From Alteromonadaceae bacterium (GTDB lineage Bacteria > Pseudomonadota > Gammaproteobacteria > Pseudomonadales > Oleiphilaceae): 11,674 nt of DNA. The notes beneath the pieces are model-generated. The model saw only the letters and a list, made by a program, of their open reading frames with translations, ran no database searches and was not told the origin of the DNA. Location: positions 1 to 11,674 of the forward strand of contig JABXHG010000595.1 in the NCBI GenBank assembly GCA_013393545.1, written 5' to 3'. Shown piece after piece: positions 1 to 7,077 of the stretch (positions within the stretch are counted from its first letter, which is position 1; each line of letters begins with the position of its first letter). The translations under genes were made by a program, and so were the position numbers.

Positions 1-2
1 CA

Positions 3-107
3 AACTCCGTAGGGACGATAAGCGGCAAGGGCGCGGTTTTCATTGAGGCCAGAACCAACCAGATGGTTCAACGTAAAGGCCGGATATACGTGCGCAGTTT
101 TACCTGA
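3..107 (+). CDS. Possible C-terminal end of an unrecognised gene (partial)
   Basis: An open frame enters from the left edge and runs 34 codons to a TGA at 105-107, ending in the residues GRIYVRSFT. About two thirds of its third codon positions are G or C, which suits a coding end in this genome, and the other plus frames and the three minus frames all contain stops here. Thirty-four open codons can easily occur by chance, and I do not recognise the peptide, so this is only a candidate gene tail. No convincing terminator hairpin follows it. Confidence 0.3.
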   Translation, partial: NSVGTISGKGAVFIEARTNQMVQRKGRIYVRSFT

Positions 108-403
108 TTAACTTTTTACTCCACCGAGAGCTTTGGGGGCTTGCACAACAAGAGGTCTACATATACGTACTTGCGCGGCGTGTTTTGAAAAGGCCTGCCA
201 CGCTGGCCGTCCCGCGCAATACCGGCGCACCAAAATGGCGCAGGCCTGCTGTGACATGCATCAAAAGCACCCAAATTCCTGACACCCCTCACACTTTAGT
301 CCCATTGTTGCGTGCTACCCTTCGGCGGACACTAGACAATTACCCGGGAAATAATAATAAGAGCCCGCAAAAGCGGTTTTAATGACATCGGAGGCCAACC
401 GTA
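108..403. other. Gene-free leader region before the substrate-binding protein
   Basis: This 296-bp stretch has no convincing gene. It presumably holds the promoter of the downstream binding-protein gene, but I could not find a clean -35/-10 pair. Visible items are an AT-rich patch with ATAATAATAA around 350-360, and a small hairpin with 4-bp arms CCGC (365-368) and GCGG (373-376), an AAAA loop and TTTT after it. That is too weak to call a terminator but lies in the likely 5' leader. A Shine-Dalgarno GGAGG lies at 390-394. A TTG-initiated frame at 185-382 lacks a ribosome binding site and looks like noise. Confidence 0.4.
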
Positions 404-1654
404 ATGACTTTCAGGAAATTCCTGCTCTCGGCATGTCTGGTATTGCTGAGCTGCACCACTGTGTCCGCGCAGACACTCAAGATCGGACTGAATTACCCAC
501 AAACCGGGCGCTATAAAGAACAGGGCCTGCAGCAACGACTGGCTGCGTTCTTGGCCGTTGACGAAATCAACAAGGCCGGCGGCATTCTTGGCCGGCAAGT
601 AGAGTTGGTTATCCGCAACAGTCGCGGTGAGCCCGAGCGCGGTGCCCGTAACACGGCGGAACTGATCGACCGCGAAGGGGTTGGCATGGTCTTCGGCGGC
701 GTTTCCAGTGCCGTGGCCATTGCCTCCGGCAAGGCGGCGCGTGACCGCAACCGCCCGTATTTCGGCACGCTGACCTATTCCAACGCCACCACCGGCAGCG
801 AAGGCCATAGCCACATGTTCCGGGAGCCCAACAATGCCTGGATGACAGCGAAAGCCCTGAGTGGTTATCTGCAGGAAAATCATGCGGATGAAGAATACTT
901 CTACGTGACCGCCGACTACACCTGGGGTTGGTCCGTGGAGGAATCGGTACGTCGCTTCTCGGAGACTCAGGACACCGAGCAGCACAAAGGCGTTAAAACG
1001 CCCTTCCCCCGGGCATTGATCACTGATTTCCGCCGCGCGCTGGAAGAAGCCGAACAAAGTGATGCCAAAGTACTGGTGTTGGTTCTGTTCGGTGATGACA
1101 TGGTGCGCGCACTCGACGTCGCCTACGACATGGGGCTGACTCAGCGCATGCAGGTAGTGGTTCCAAACCTGACCCTGGGCATGGCGGCACAGGTAGGCCC
1201 CACCATCATGGAGGGCATCATTGGCGGCGCTCCCTGGGTCTGGAACCTGCCCTACGAACATGACTATCCGCGCGGCCAGGAATTCGTGGAAGCGTTTTCC
1301 CAGCGTTACTCCATGCGCCCGTCATCATCCGCCGCTTCCGCCTACAGCATTCTTTACCAGTACAAGGATGCGGTTGAGCGGGCGGGCACCACCAACACCC
1401 AGGCGGTGATCAAGGCGCTGGAAGGCCACCGCTACTCCTTCCTGAAAGACGAGCAATACTGGCGCGAGTTTGACCACCAGAACGTGCAAACCGTGCACGT
1501 GGTAAAAATCAAACCCCGCAACACCATCGTTGATGACGAGTATGCCGCTGATTACTTCGAGATCATCCACTCCAAGCCGGGCGATGAGGCCGCCCAGACC
1601 CGGGAAGAGTGGGAGCAGCGGCGCCGGGAAGCCGGTAAACCTCTGACTCTGTAA
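404..1654 (+). CDS. Periplasmic substrate-binding protein, branched-chain amino acid/amide type (orphan)
   Basis: A 416-residue ABC-transporter-type periplasmic binding protein of the Leu/Ile/Val-urea-amide group (Peripla_BP_6 family). The ATG at 404 follows GGAGG at 390-394 with 9-nt spacing. Residues 1-22 form a signal peptide (MTFRK, hydrophobic core, VSA before Q23), so export to the periplasm is expected. Cys17 in LLSC makes a lipoprotein possible but the lipobox is poor. The mature chain starts with the family's typical LKIGLNYPQTG strand, followed by a VDEINKAGGILGR segment and later an ADYTWGWS segment. Length is ordinary for the family. The ligand cannot be read from sequence. No permease or ATPase gene is beside it, and the gene is followed by its own terminator, so it appears monocistronic. 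It may serve a transporter encoded elsewhere or a sensory role. Confidence 0.85.
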   Translation: MTFRKFLLSACLVLLSCTTVSAQTLKIGLNYPQTGRYKEQGLQQRLAAFLAVDEINKAGGILGRQVELVIRNSRGEPERGARNTAELIDREGVGMVFGGVSSAVAIASGKAARDRNRPYFGTLTYSNATTGSEGHSHMFREPNNAWMTAKALSGYLQENHADEEYFYVTADYTWGWSVEESVRRFSETQDTEQHKGVKTPFPRALITDFRRALEEAEQSDAKVLVLVLFGDDMVRALDVAYDMGLTQRMQVVVPNLTLGMAAQVGPTIMEGIIGGAPWVWNLPYEHDYPRGQEFVEAFSQRYSMRPSSSAASAYSILYQYKDAVERAGTTNTQAVIKALEGHRYSFLKDEQYWREFDHQNVQTVHVVKIKPRNTIVDDEYAADYFEIIHSKPGDEAAQTREEWEQRRREAGKPLTL

Positions 1655-1674
1655 CCCTGACACCGGCGCACAGG

Positions 1675-1704
1675 AAAAAAAGCACCCCTCGGGGTGCTTT
1701 TTTT
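1675..1704. terminator. Symmetrical (bidirectional) intrinsic terminator
   Basis: Seven A (1675-1681), the stem arm GCACCC (1682-1687), a CTCG tetraloop (1688-1691), the arm GGGTGC (1692-1697) and seven T (1698-1704) form a fully symmetrical hairpin. It lies 20 bp past the stop of the binding-protein gene and 21 bp past the stop of the convergent glycosylase gene. The U-tract is present whichever strand is transcribed, so it can end both units. Confidence 0.92.
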
Positions 1705-1725
1705 GTATCTAAATCTTTCAATTGT

Positions 1726-2325
1726 TCAGCTTGCAAGCAATGCCTGCACCCTTTCACGCAGTGCTGGCACTACCTCCTGCTCAAACCAGGGATTCTTGCG
1801 AAGCCAGAGATTGTTACGGGGGCTCGGGTGCGGCATCGGCACGGTTTTAGGCCAGAACTCGCGCCAGTTGCGGACATTCTCGGTCAACGGCTTGCCTTTT
1901 CCCGGTAAATGCCAGTCATGGGCGTAACGACCAATCACCAGCGTCAACTCCACCTTTTCCAGCCGGGCCAGCAGTGCTTCGCGCCAGGCTGGAGCGCATT
2001 CCGGTCGGGGCGGCAGGTCGCCGGATTTACCCTTGCCCGGGTAACAGAACCCCATGGGCAGAATGGCCAGTTGCAGCTCATCGTAGAAAGTATCCCGCGT
2101 GACGCCCATCCAGTCTCGCAGCCTGTCGCCACTGGGGTCATTGAATGGCAAACCGGTCTCGTGCACACGCCGGCCGGGTGCCTGGCCAACCACCAGAATG
2201 CGTGACGATTCGCTCAACTGAACCACCGGCCGTGGTTCGAGCGGTAACGCGTCCTGACAGATCCGGCAGGCCCGAACCTGGCGCACCAATTCGTCGAAAG
2301 ACAGGTCCGACAACGCCTGAGACAT
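1726..2325 (-). CDS. Uracil-DNA glycosylase family protein, four-cysteine (Fe-S) type
   Basis: A 199-residue member of the uracil-DNA glycosylase superfamily (PF03167-like), expected to excise uracil from DNA in base-excision repair. Motif 1 is GQAPG (47-51), followed by LPFNDPSGDRLRDWMG. Motif 2 is HPSPRN (166-171). Four cysteines are C20-x2-C23 and C94-x15-C110, the spacing of the [4Fe-4S] cluster in family 4 thermophile-type enzymes, so a cluster is likely. I chose the ATG at 2325 because AAGGAG lies 7 nt upstream and homologous sequence begins about there. The open frame continues to 2469, but that part overlaps edd in another frame and looks like noise. The ribosome binding site includes the edd stop codon (11 bp from the end of edd to this ATG), so it is probably translated from the edd transcript. 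Substrate range is not certain. Confidence 0.85.
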   Translation of the reverse strand: MSQALSDLSFDELVRQVRACRICQDALPLEPRPVVQLSESSRILVVGQAPGRRVHETGLPFNDPSGDRLRDWMGVTRDTFYDELQLAILPMGFCYPGKGKSGDLPPRPECAPAWREALLARLEKVELTLVIGRYAHDWHLPGKGKPLTENVRNWREFWPKTVPMPHPSPRNNLWLRKNPWFEQEVVPALRERVQALLAS

Positions 2326-2336
2326 CAGTCTTCTCC

Positions 2337-4151
2337 TTACTCGTCGCCGAAGAAAATGGCACCGGTTTCCGGGTGCCCCACCGAGCGCCGGAGGCCGGCG
2401 AATAATTCGCGGCCATACCCCTGCCAGCTGCCGGACAGATCCGGCCGGACCGGCTCGCGGGCGGCCCATTCGGACTCGGCAACCTGAACCTGAAGCTGAC
2501 CGGTTTCCGCGTCCACCGTGATCTGGTCGCCGTCTTTCAGGCGCGCCAGCGGGCCATCATTGATGGCCTCGGGATAGACATGAATGGCCGCCGGCACCTT
2601 GCCCGATGCGCCCGACATCCGCCCATCGGTCACCAGGGCTACCCGATGGCCCCGATCCTGCAGTACCCCCAGATAAGGCGTGAGCTTGTGCAGCTCCGGC
2701 ATGCCATTGGCTTTCGGGCCCTGAAAACGCACTACCACAATACAGTCGCTTTCCAGCTCGCCGGCTTCAAACGCTGCCTTGACACCACTCTGGTCGTCAA
2801 ACACCCGTGCCGGCGCGGTCACCGAGCGATGTTCCGGCGCAACCGCAGAGACCTTGATCACGCCCCGCCCCAGATTTCCTTCCAGCACCCGCAGGCCGCC
2901 ACCCTGGGCGAAGGGATCAGTGGCGCTTCTCAACACCTCCGGGTTACCCGTGGTTTGCCGGGCCTCCTGCCAAAACAGGCGTCCTTCCTGCAATTCGGGC
3001 ATACGGGTATAACGGTCAAGACCCTCGCCAGCCACGGTCTGCACATCCTCGTGCAGGAAGCCTTCGCGCAACAGTTCACGAATCAGAAACCCGGTACCAC
3101 CGGCGTGGTGGAAGGCATTCACGTCTTCTTCCCCGTTAGGATAAATGCGGGTCATTGCCGGGACCACCGCCGACAGCTCGGCGTAATCATCCCAGTCAAT
3201 CACAATACCGGCGGCCCGGGCGATGGAAATCCAGTGAATGGTGTGGTTGGTGGAACCACCGGTTACCAGCAGGGCTACGAGTGCGTTAACAATGGCTTTC
3301 TCATCCACCATGTGACCCAGCCCGAGCTGACCGCCCTGCGGCCGCGACAGCCGTATAACCTGCTCGGTGGCGGCGCGGGTCAAGGCATCCCGCAGCGACG
3401 TATTGGGGCTAACAAAGGCGGCCCCGGGCAAATGCAGGCCCATTACCTCCACCAGCAACTGGTTGCTGTTGGCGGTACCGTAGAACGTGCAGGTACCCGG
3501 GCTGTGGTAGGATTGGCTTTCGGCTTCCAGTAGTTCATCCCGGCCAATCCTGCCCTCTGCATAAAGCTGGCGAATGCGCTGCTTTTCCTTGTTGGGTAAA
3601 CCAGAGGGCATCGGACCGGAAGGCACCAGAATAGTGGGCAAATGGCCAAAACTCAGGGCGCCAATCAAAAGGCCGGGAACAATTTTGTCACAAATGCCCA
3701 GTAGCATAACCGCATCGAACATGTTGTGACTGAGGGCGATGGCCGTGCTCATGGCGATGGTATCGCGGGAAAACAGACTCAGCTCCATGCCTGGCTGACC
3801 CTGGGTCACGCCATCGCACATGGCGGGTGTGCCGCCGGCGAACTGCGCCACCGAGCCCATGCCATGGGCAGCCTCACGGATCACATCCGGGAAGCGCTGG
3901 TAGGGTTGGTGGGCCGAGAGCATGTCATTGTAGGCGGACACCATCGCCACATTGGCCCGGTTCATCAGCTTCAGGGCGTCTTTGTCGGCCGCGCCGCAGG
4001 CGGCAAAGCCATGAGCCAGGTTGCCGCACGACAGGGTTCCGCGGTGCGGTTCGCGACCGCCCAGTTCGTTGATTCGTGCCAGGTAAGCCTGCCGGCTGCC
4101 TTGGCTGCGTTCGGCAATCCGCTGGGTAACCTGCTCAACAATAGGGTGCAT
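2337..4151 (-). CDS. edd: Phosphogluconate dehydratase (6-phosphogluconate to KDPG)
   Basis: A 604-residue cytosolic enzyme that dehydrates 6-phosphogluconate to 2-keto-3-deoxy-6-phosphogluconate, the committed step of the Entner-Doudoroff pathway. It belongs to the IlvD/Edd family of Fe-S dehydratases. The length matches E. coli Edd (603). The cluster cysteines known for E. coli, C154 and C221, occur at the same residue numbers here (LLGICDK and SPGTCTFYG), and a third conserved cysteine, C112, is in [10 protein letters not shown]. The C-terminal family motif [16 protein letters not shown] spans 509-524. The ATG at 4151 has GGAG 7 nt upstream. It is divergent from pyk (82-bp gap) and followed 11 bp later by the glycosylase gene. 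Edd rather than dihydroxy-acid dehydratase is supported by length, the cysteine register and the neighbouring zwf, pgl, eda and hexR. Confidence 0.97.
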   Translation of the reverse strand: MHPIVEQVTQRIAERSQGSRQAYLARINELGGREPHRGTLSCGNLAHGFAACGAADKDALKLMNRANVAMVSAYNDMLSAHQPYQRFPDVIREAAHGMGSVAQFAGGTPAMCDGVTQGQPGMELSLFSRDTIAMSTAIALSHNMFDAVMLLGICDKIVPGLLIGALSFGHLPTILVPSGPMPSGLPNKEKQRIRQLYAEGRIGRDELLEAESQSYHSPGTCTFYGTANSNQLLVEVMGLHLPGAAFVSPNTSLRDALTRAATEQVIRLSRPQGGQLGLGHMVDEKAIVNALVALLVTGGSTNHTIHWISIARAAGIVIDWDDYAELSAVVPAMTRIYPNGEEDVNAFHHAGGTGFLIRELLREGFLHEDVQTVAGEGLDRYTRMPELQEGRLFWQEARQTTGNPEVLRSATDPFAQGGGLRVLEGNLGRGVIKVSAVAPEHRSVTAPARVFDDQSGVKAAFEAGELESDCIVVVRFQGPKANGMPELHKLTPYLGVLQDRGHRVALVTDGRMSGASGKVPAAIHVYPEAINDGPLARLKDGDQITVDAETGQLQVQVAESEWAAREPVRPDLSGSWQGYGRELFAGLRRSVGHPETGAIFFGDE

Positions 4152-4233
4152 GCAGTTTCTCCGGTGGTCTTGGGTGATAATAGTCTACTGCCTTTACCAC
4201 GACACATAACACATAGTTTCAAGGATTCCATCT
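4152..4233. promoter_or_regulatory. Divergent edd/pyk control region
   Basis: The 82-bp gap holds the start signals of both genes. On the minus strand a TATTAT (4182-4177) could be the edd -10 box, about 25 nt before the ATG, but no good -35 stands upstream of it. On the plus strand AAGGA (4221-4225) is the pyk Shine-Dalgarno, 8 nt before the ATG. On the minus strand the words GTTATGTG (4210-4203) and GTGGTAA (4200-4194) match words found in the zwf/hexR control region. HexR is known to regulate edd and pyruvate kinase genes in relatives, but I see no copy of its published palindrome TGTAATTAAATTACA. Confidence 0.45.
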
Positions 4234-5682
4234 ATGCTCAGACGTACCAAAATTGTCGCCACGCTGGGCCCGGCCACCGACAGCCCCGAGATGCTGGACA
4301 GCGTGATTGCCGCCGGCGTTGATGTCACTCGCCTCAATTTCTCTCACGGCAGTGCCGAAGAACACCTGGAGCGTGCCCGCCGGGTGCGGGAGTCGGCCAC
4401 CCGGCAGAACCGGTTCGTGGCATTGCTCGCCGACCTGCAAGGGCCAAAACTGCGCATTGCCCGTTTCGCAAACAACAAAATCACCCTGACCCGGGGCCAA
4501 AGCTTTATCCTTGACGCCAGCATGGACAAGGACGCCGGCACCGAAGAACGGGTTGGCATTGATTACGAAAATCTGATCAATGACGTCAGCCCGGGCGATG
4601 TGCTGGTACTAGACGACGGCCGTATTGAAATGGAAGTGACGGCGGTCGACAGCCATAGCATTACCTCACGGGTTCTGATCGGTGGGCCCCTGTCGAACAA
4701 CAAGGGCCTCAACAAACGCGGTGGTGGGTTGTCCGCCGATGCCCTGACTGAAAAAGATAAACGGGACATCGTAACGGCCGCCAAACTGGGCGCGGATTAC
4801 GTAGCCGTGTCGTTTGTCCGCACCGCCGACGACATGCACACCGCCCGCCAGCTGCTCAAGGATGCCGGCTCCGAAGCCGGCCTGGTGGCGAAAATCGAAC
4901 GTGCCGAACTGGCCCACGATACCGAAGCGCTGGACCAGGTTATTCTGGCTTCGGACGCGGTCATGGTGGCCCGGGGAGATCTCGCGGTGGAAATCGGCGA
5001 CGCCGAGCTGGTGGCGGTGCAAAAACACATCATTGCCCGGGCACGAGTGCTGAACCGCGCGGTGATTACCGCCACCCAGATGATGGAGTCGATGATTACC
5101 AACCCCATGCCCACCCGGGCAGAGGTTTCGGATGTTGCCAACGCGGTCATGGACTACACCGATGCGGTGATGCTGTCGGCGGAAACCGCCGTGGGTGATT
5201 ACCCTCACGAGGCCGTGGAGGCCATGGTACGGATCTGTGTGGGAGCGGAACGCCACCCTTCCATGCACCAGTCCAAGCACCGGATTCACCAGGACATGGT
5301 GCAGGTGGATGAAGCCATTGCCCTGTCCGCCATGTACGCCGCCAACCACCTGCAGGGTGTTTCGGCCATCCTGTGCCTGACCGAGACCGGTTCCACGCCC
5401 CGGCTGATGTCGCGGATTAAATCCAGCCTGCCGATTTTCGCCTTCTCGCGGAACCACACCACTCAGCACCGGGTCGTGCTTTACCGGGGAGTGCAAACCG
5501 TGCCTTTCGATACCACCACCCTGGCCAACGAACAGGTGAACACCCTGGCGGTGGAGCAGCTCAAAGAGCTTGGAGCCGTGCAGGACGGCGATCTGGTGAT
5601 TATCACAAAGGGCGACTATGCCAACGCACAGGGCGGCACCAACAGCATGAAAATCGTGCGCGTGGGCAGCCCGATCAGCTAA
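4234..5682 (+). CDS. pyk: Pyruvate kinase, PykA (type II) class
   Basis: A 482-residue cytosolic enzyme that transfers phosphate from phosphoenolpyruvate to ADP, giving pyruvate and ATP. It matches E. coli PykA (480 residues) closely over its length. The N-terminal LRRTKIVATLGPAT leads into TRLNFSHGS (R33, N35, S37). The B domain carries LLADLQGPKLR. The catalytic lysine is K220 in VAKIERAE, metal and substrate loops are MVARGDLAVEIG (244-255) and ITATQMMESM (278-287), and MPTRAEVSDVANAVMD follows. The usual GDLGVEI is GDLAVEI here. The ATG at 4234 has AAGGA 8 nt upstream. It is divergent from edd and convergent with eda, with only 4 bp between stops. In context it handles the phosphoenolpyruvate formed from ED-derived glyceraldehyde-3-phosphate. 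Confidence 0.97.
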   Translation: MLRRTKIVATLGPATDSPEMLDSVIAAGVDVTRLNFSHGSAEEHLERARRVRESATRQNRFVALLADLQGPKLRIARFANNKITLTRGQSFILDASMDKDAGTEERVGIDYENLINDVSPGDVLVLDDGRIEMEVTAVDSHSITSRVLIGGPLSNNKGLNKRGGGLSADALTEKDKRDIVTAAKLGADYVAVSFVRTADDMHTARQLLKDAGSEAGLVAKIERAELAHDTEALDQVILASDAVMVARGDLAVEIGDAELVAVQKHIIARARVLNRAVITATQMMESMITNPMPTRAEVSDVANAVMDYTDAVMLSAETAVGDYPHEAVEAMVRICVGAERHPSMHQSKHRIHQDMVQVDEAIALSAMYAANHLQGVSAILCLTETGSTPRLMSRIKSSLPIFAFSRNHTTQHRVVLYRGVQTVPFDTTTLANEQVNTLAVEQLKELGAVQDGDLVIITKGDYANAQGGTNSMKIVRVGSPIS

Positions 5683-5686
5683 ACCA

Positions 5687-6346
5687 TCAGTTGGCGGGTG
5701 CAAGGCCCGCCAGGCTGGCTTTCGCCAATTCGGTAATACCTTGCCAGTCATGCTCGGCAATCAGATCCGGTGGCGTCAGCCAGCTGCCGCCCACCATGGC
5801 CACATTGCTCAAGGCAAGATAATCGGCCGCACTGGCCTGGTTGATGCCTCCGGTCGGGCAAAAACCGACGTCCGGGAACGGCCCGGCAAAGGCTTTGAGC
5901 GCGGCCGTACCGCCGGCCACCTCCGCCGGGAAAAACTTGAACTGCCGATAACCCCGGCTATAACCCAACATCAGGTCCGATGGCGTGGCCACTCCGGGTA
6001 GTAAGGGCACAGGTGCGGTGATGGCAAAATCCAGCAAGGCTTCGGTCACGCCAGGCGTGATGACAAACTGGGCGCCCGCCAGCTCCGCCTGCCGATACTG
6101 ACGTATGCAGGTTACAGTACCAGCACCAACCACCGCTTCCGGTACCGCCCGGCGCACCTCTTCGATGGCCCGGAGTCCGTGACAGGTACGCAAGGTTATT
6201 TCCAGCACCCGCACCCCTCCTTCCACCAGGGCCCGACACAGTGGCACGGCGGTCTCCGGATCGTGAATAGTGATCACCGGCAGCAGCGGGCAGGTATCCA
6301 GAATGGTCAGGATGCGCTGTTGGTGTTCGTGAGAAACTGTCGACAT
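5687..6346 (-). CDS. eda: KDPG aldolase (2-dehydro-3-deoxy-phosphogluconate aldolase)
   Basis: A 219-residue class I aldolase that cleaves KDPG to pyruvate and glyceraldehyde-3-phosphate, the last step of the ED pathway. It probably acts as a cytosolic trimer, as known for the family. The Schiff-base lysine is K137 in FKFFPAE, the general acid/base glutamate is E49 in VLEITLRT, and R53 follows. Conserved segments VGAGTV, FVITPGV, LLPGVATPSD and PTGGI trace the TIM barrel in order. The ATG at 6346 is preceded by GGGAG (8-nt spacing) that begins inside the pgl stop codon, with an 11-bp gap between genes, so it is the last gene of the zwf-pgl-eda unit and likely translationally coupled to pgl. 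Its stop lies 4 bp from the stop of the convergent pyk. Confidence 0.97.
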   Translation of the reverse strand: MSTVSHEHQQRILTILDTCPLLPVITIHDPETAVPLCRALVEGGVRVLEITLRTCHGLRAIEEVRRAVPEAVVGAGTVTCIRQYRQAELAGAQFVITPGVTEALLDFAITAPVPLLPGVATPSDLMLGYSRGYRQFKFFPAEVAGGTAALKAFAGPFPDVGFCPTGGINQASAADYLALSNVAMVGGSWLTPPDLIAEHDWQGITELAKASLAGLAPAN

Positions 6347-6357
6347 AGCCGTTCTCC

Positions 6358-7077
6358 CTAGGGGCTCCAGTAAATCGTCAAGCCAGTCTTTAAAAACGCC
6401 CGGACCGGCATGTCAGACACCTCTCCGGGTGCCTCGGCGGCACGCCGCAAGGCACTGAGTTTTTCTTCGCCACGCAGCAACAGGGCAGTGAACCCGGCGC
6501 TTTCAAGCACCGGCAGTGTCAGGGTTGACCGGGTCTGGAGTTGGCTGGGCGGGGTCATTATCGCCACCCGCTCACCAGCCGGCGGCGACAGCGCGAATGG
6601 CAGCTCCGGCGCATCCGGAAACAACGAGGCCGTATGACCATCATTCCCCATGCCCAGCACCAGAACATCCAGTGGCAAGGCCAGCTGCTTCAGGCGCTGT
6701 TCGAGCACAGGCAAGGCCTGCTGCGCACCTTGCCCTGGCTCAATCAAGCTCACCAGCCGGGCACCAGCGGCCCGGTCCTGCAACAACCATTTTTTCACCA
6801 GCGCGGTATTGCTAGCCGCATCGGTCTCCGGCACCCAACGCTCGTCAACCAGTACCACCGTCACCCGCGGCCAGTCCAGGTCTTTGTGCGATAGGCATTC
6901 AAAAAAACGCACCGGTGTGGAACCGCCAGACACCGCGAGGGTTGCCGCTCCGGCCCGGGCCAGTCGCCTCGATAGCACGACGCTTACCTGGTCAGCCAGC
7001 CGGCCGGCCGTCTGCTCCGCGCTGTCGTCAGCAAAAAAGCACACTCCTTCGGGCAAAACAAGTTCAGGCTTCTTCAT
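6358..7077 (-). CDS. pgl: 6-phosphogluconolactonase (DevB/SOL type)
   Basis: A 239-residue cytosolic hydrolase that opens 6-phosphoglucono-delta-lactone, the product of Zwf, to 6-phosphogluconate. Family signatures are SGGSTP (50-55), DERWVP (78-83) and [14 protein letters not shown] (141-154), in the order and spacing expected for the DevB/SOL family within the NagB/RpiA superfamily. I chose the ATG at 7077, which has GGAG 5 nt upstream. A GTG at 7095 would add six residues (MTAGAG) but lacks a better ribosome site. With the chosen start the gene overlaps the 3' end of zwf by 14 nt, so coupled translation from a zwf-pgl-eda mRNA is likely. Length is normal for the family. Confidence 0.95.
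   Translation of the reverse strand: MKKPELVLPEGVCFFADDSAEQTAGRLADQVSVVLSRRLARAGAATLAVSGGSTPVRFFECLSHKDLDWPRVTVVLVDERWVPETDAASNTALVKKWLLQDRAAGARLVSLIEPGQGAQQALPVLEQRLKQLALPLDVLVLGMGNDGHTASLFPDAPELPFALSPPAGERVAIMTPPSQLQTRSTLTLPVLESAGFTALLLRGEEKLSALRRAAEAPGEVSDMPVRAFLKTGLTIYWSP

Noticed and set aside
84..168. Repeated word ATATACGT at 84-91 and 161-168
   Set aside because: An isolated 8-base repeat in one orientation with no further similarity around it, so probably chance.
235..250. Sigma-54-like promoter TGGCGC...TGC
   Set aside because: The GG to GC spacing is 9 rather than the required 10 bases.
185..382. 65-codon frame before the binding-protein gene
   Set aside because: It begins with TTG, has no ribosome site and no protein-like composition.
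332..1261. A 309-codon minus-strand frame over the binding-protein gene
   Set aside because: Antisense shadow. The plus-strand product has a signal peptide and family features and a good ribosome site.
2326..2469. 48-codon upstream extension of the glycosylase frame
   Set aside because: It lies within edd in another frame, is Arg/Pro/Gly-rich, and the ATG at 2325 has a strong Shine-Dalgarno.
2580..3533. A 317-codon plus-strand frame inside edd
   Set aside because: Antisense shadow of edd, low-complexity His/Gly/Gln-rich peptide, no ribosome site.
4666..5760. A 364-codon minus-strand frame across pyk and the end of eda
   Set aside because: It is antisense to pyk, which has all pyruvate kinase motifs. 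The predicted peptide is His/Gly-rich without a domain.
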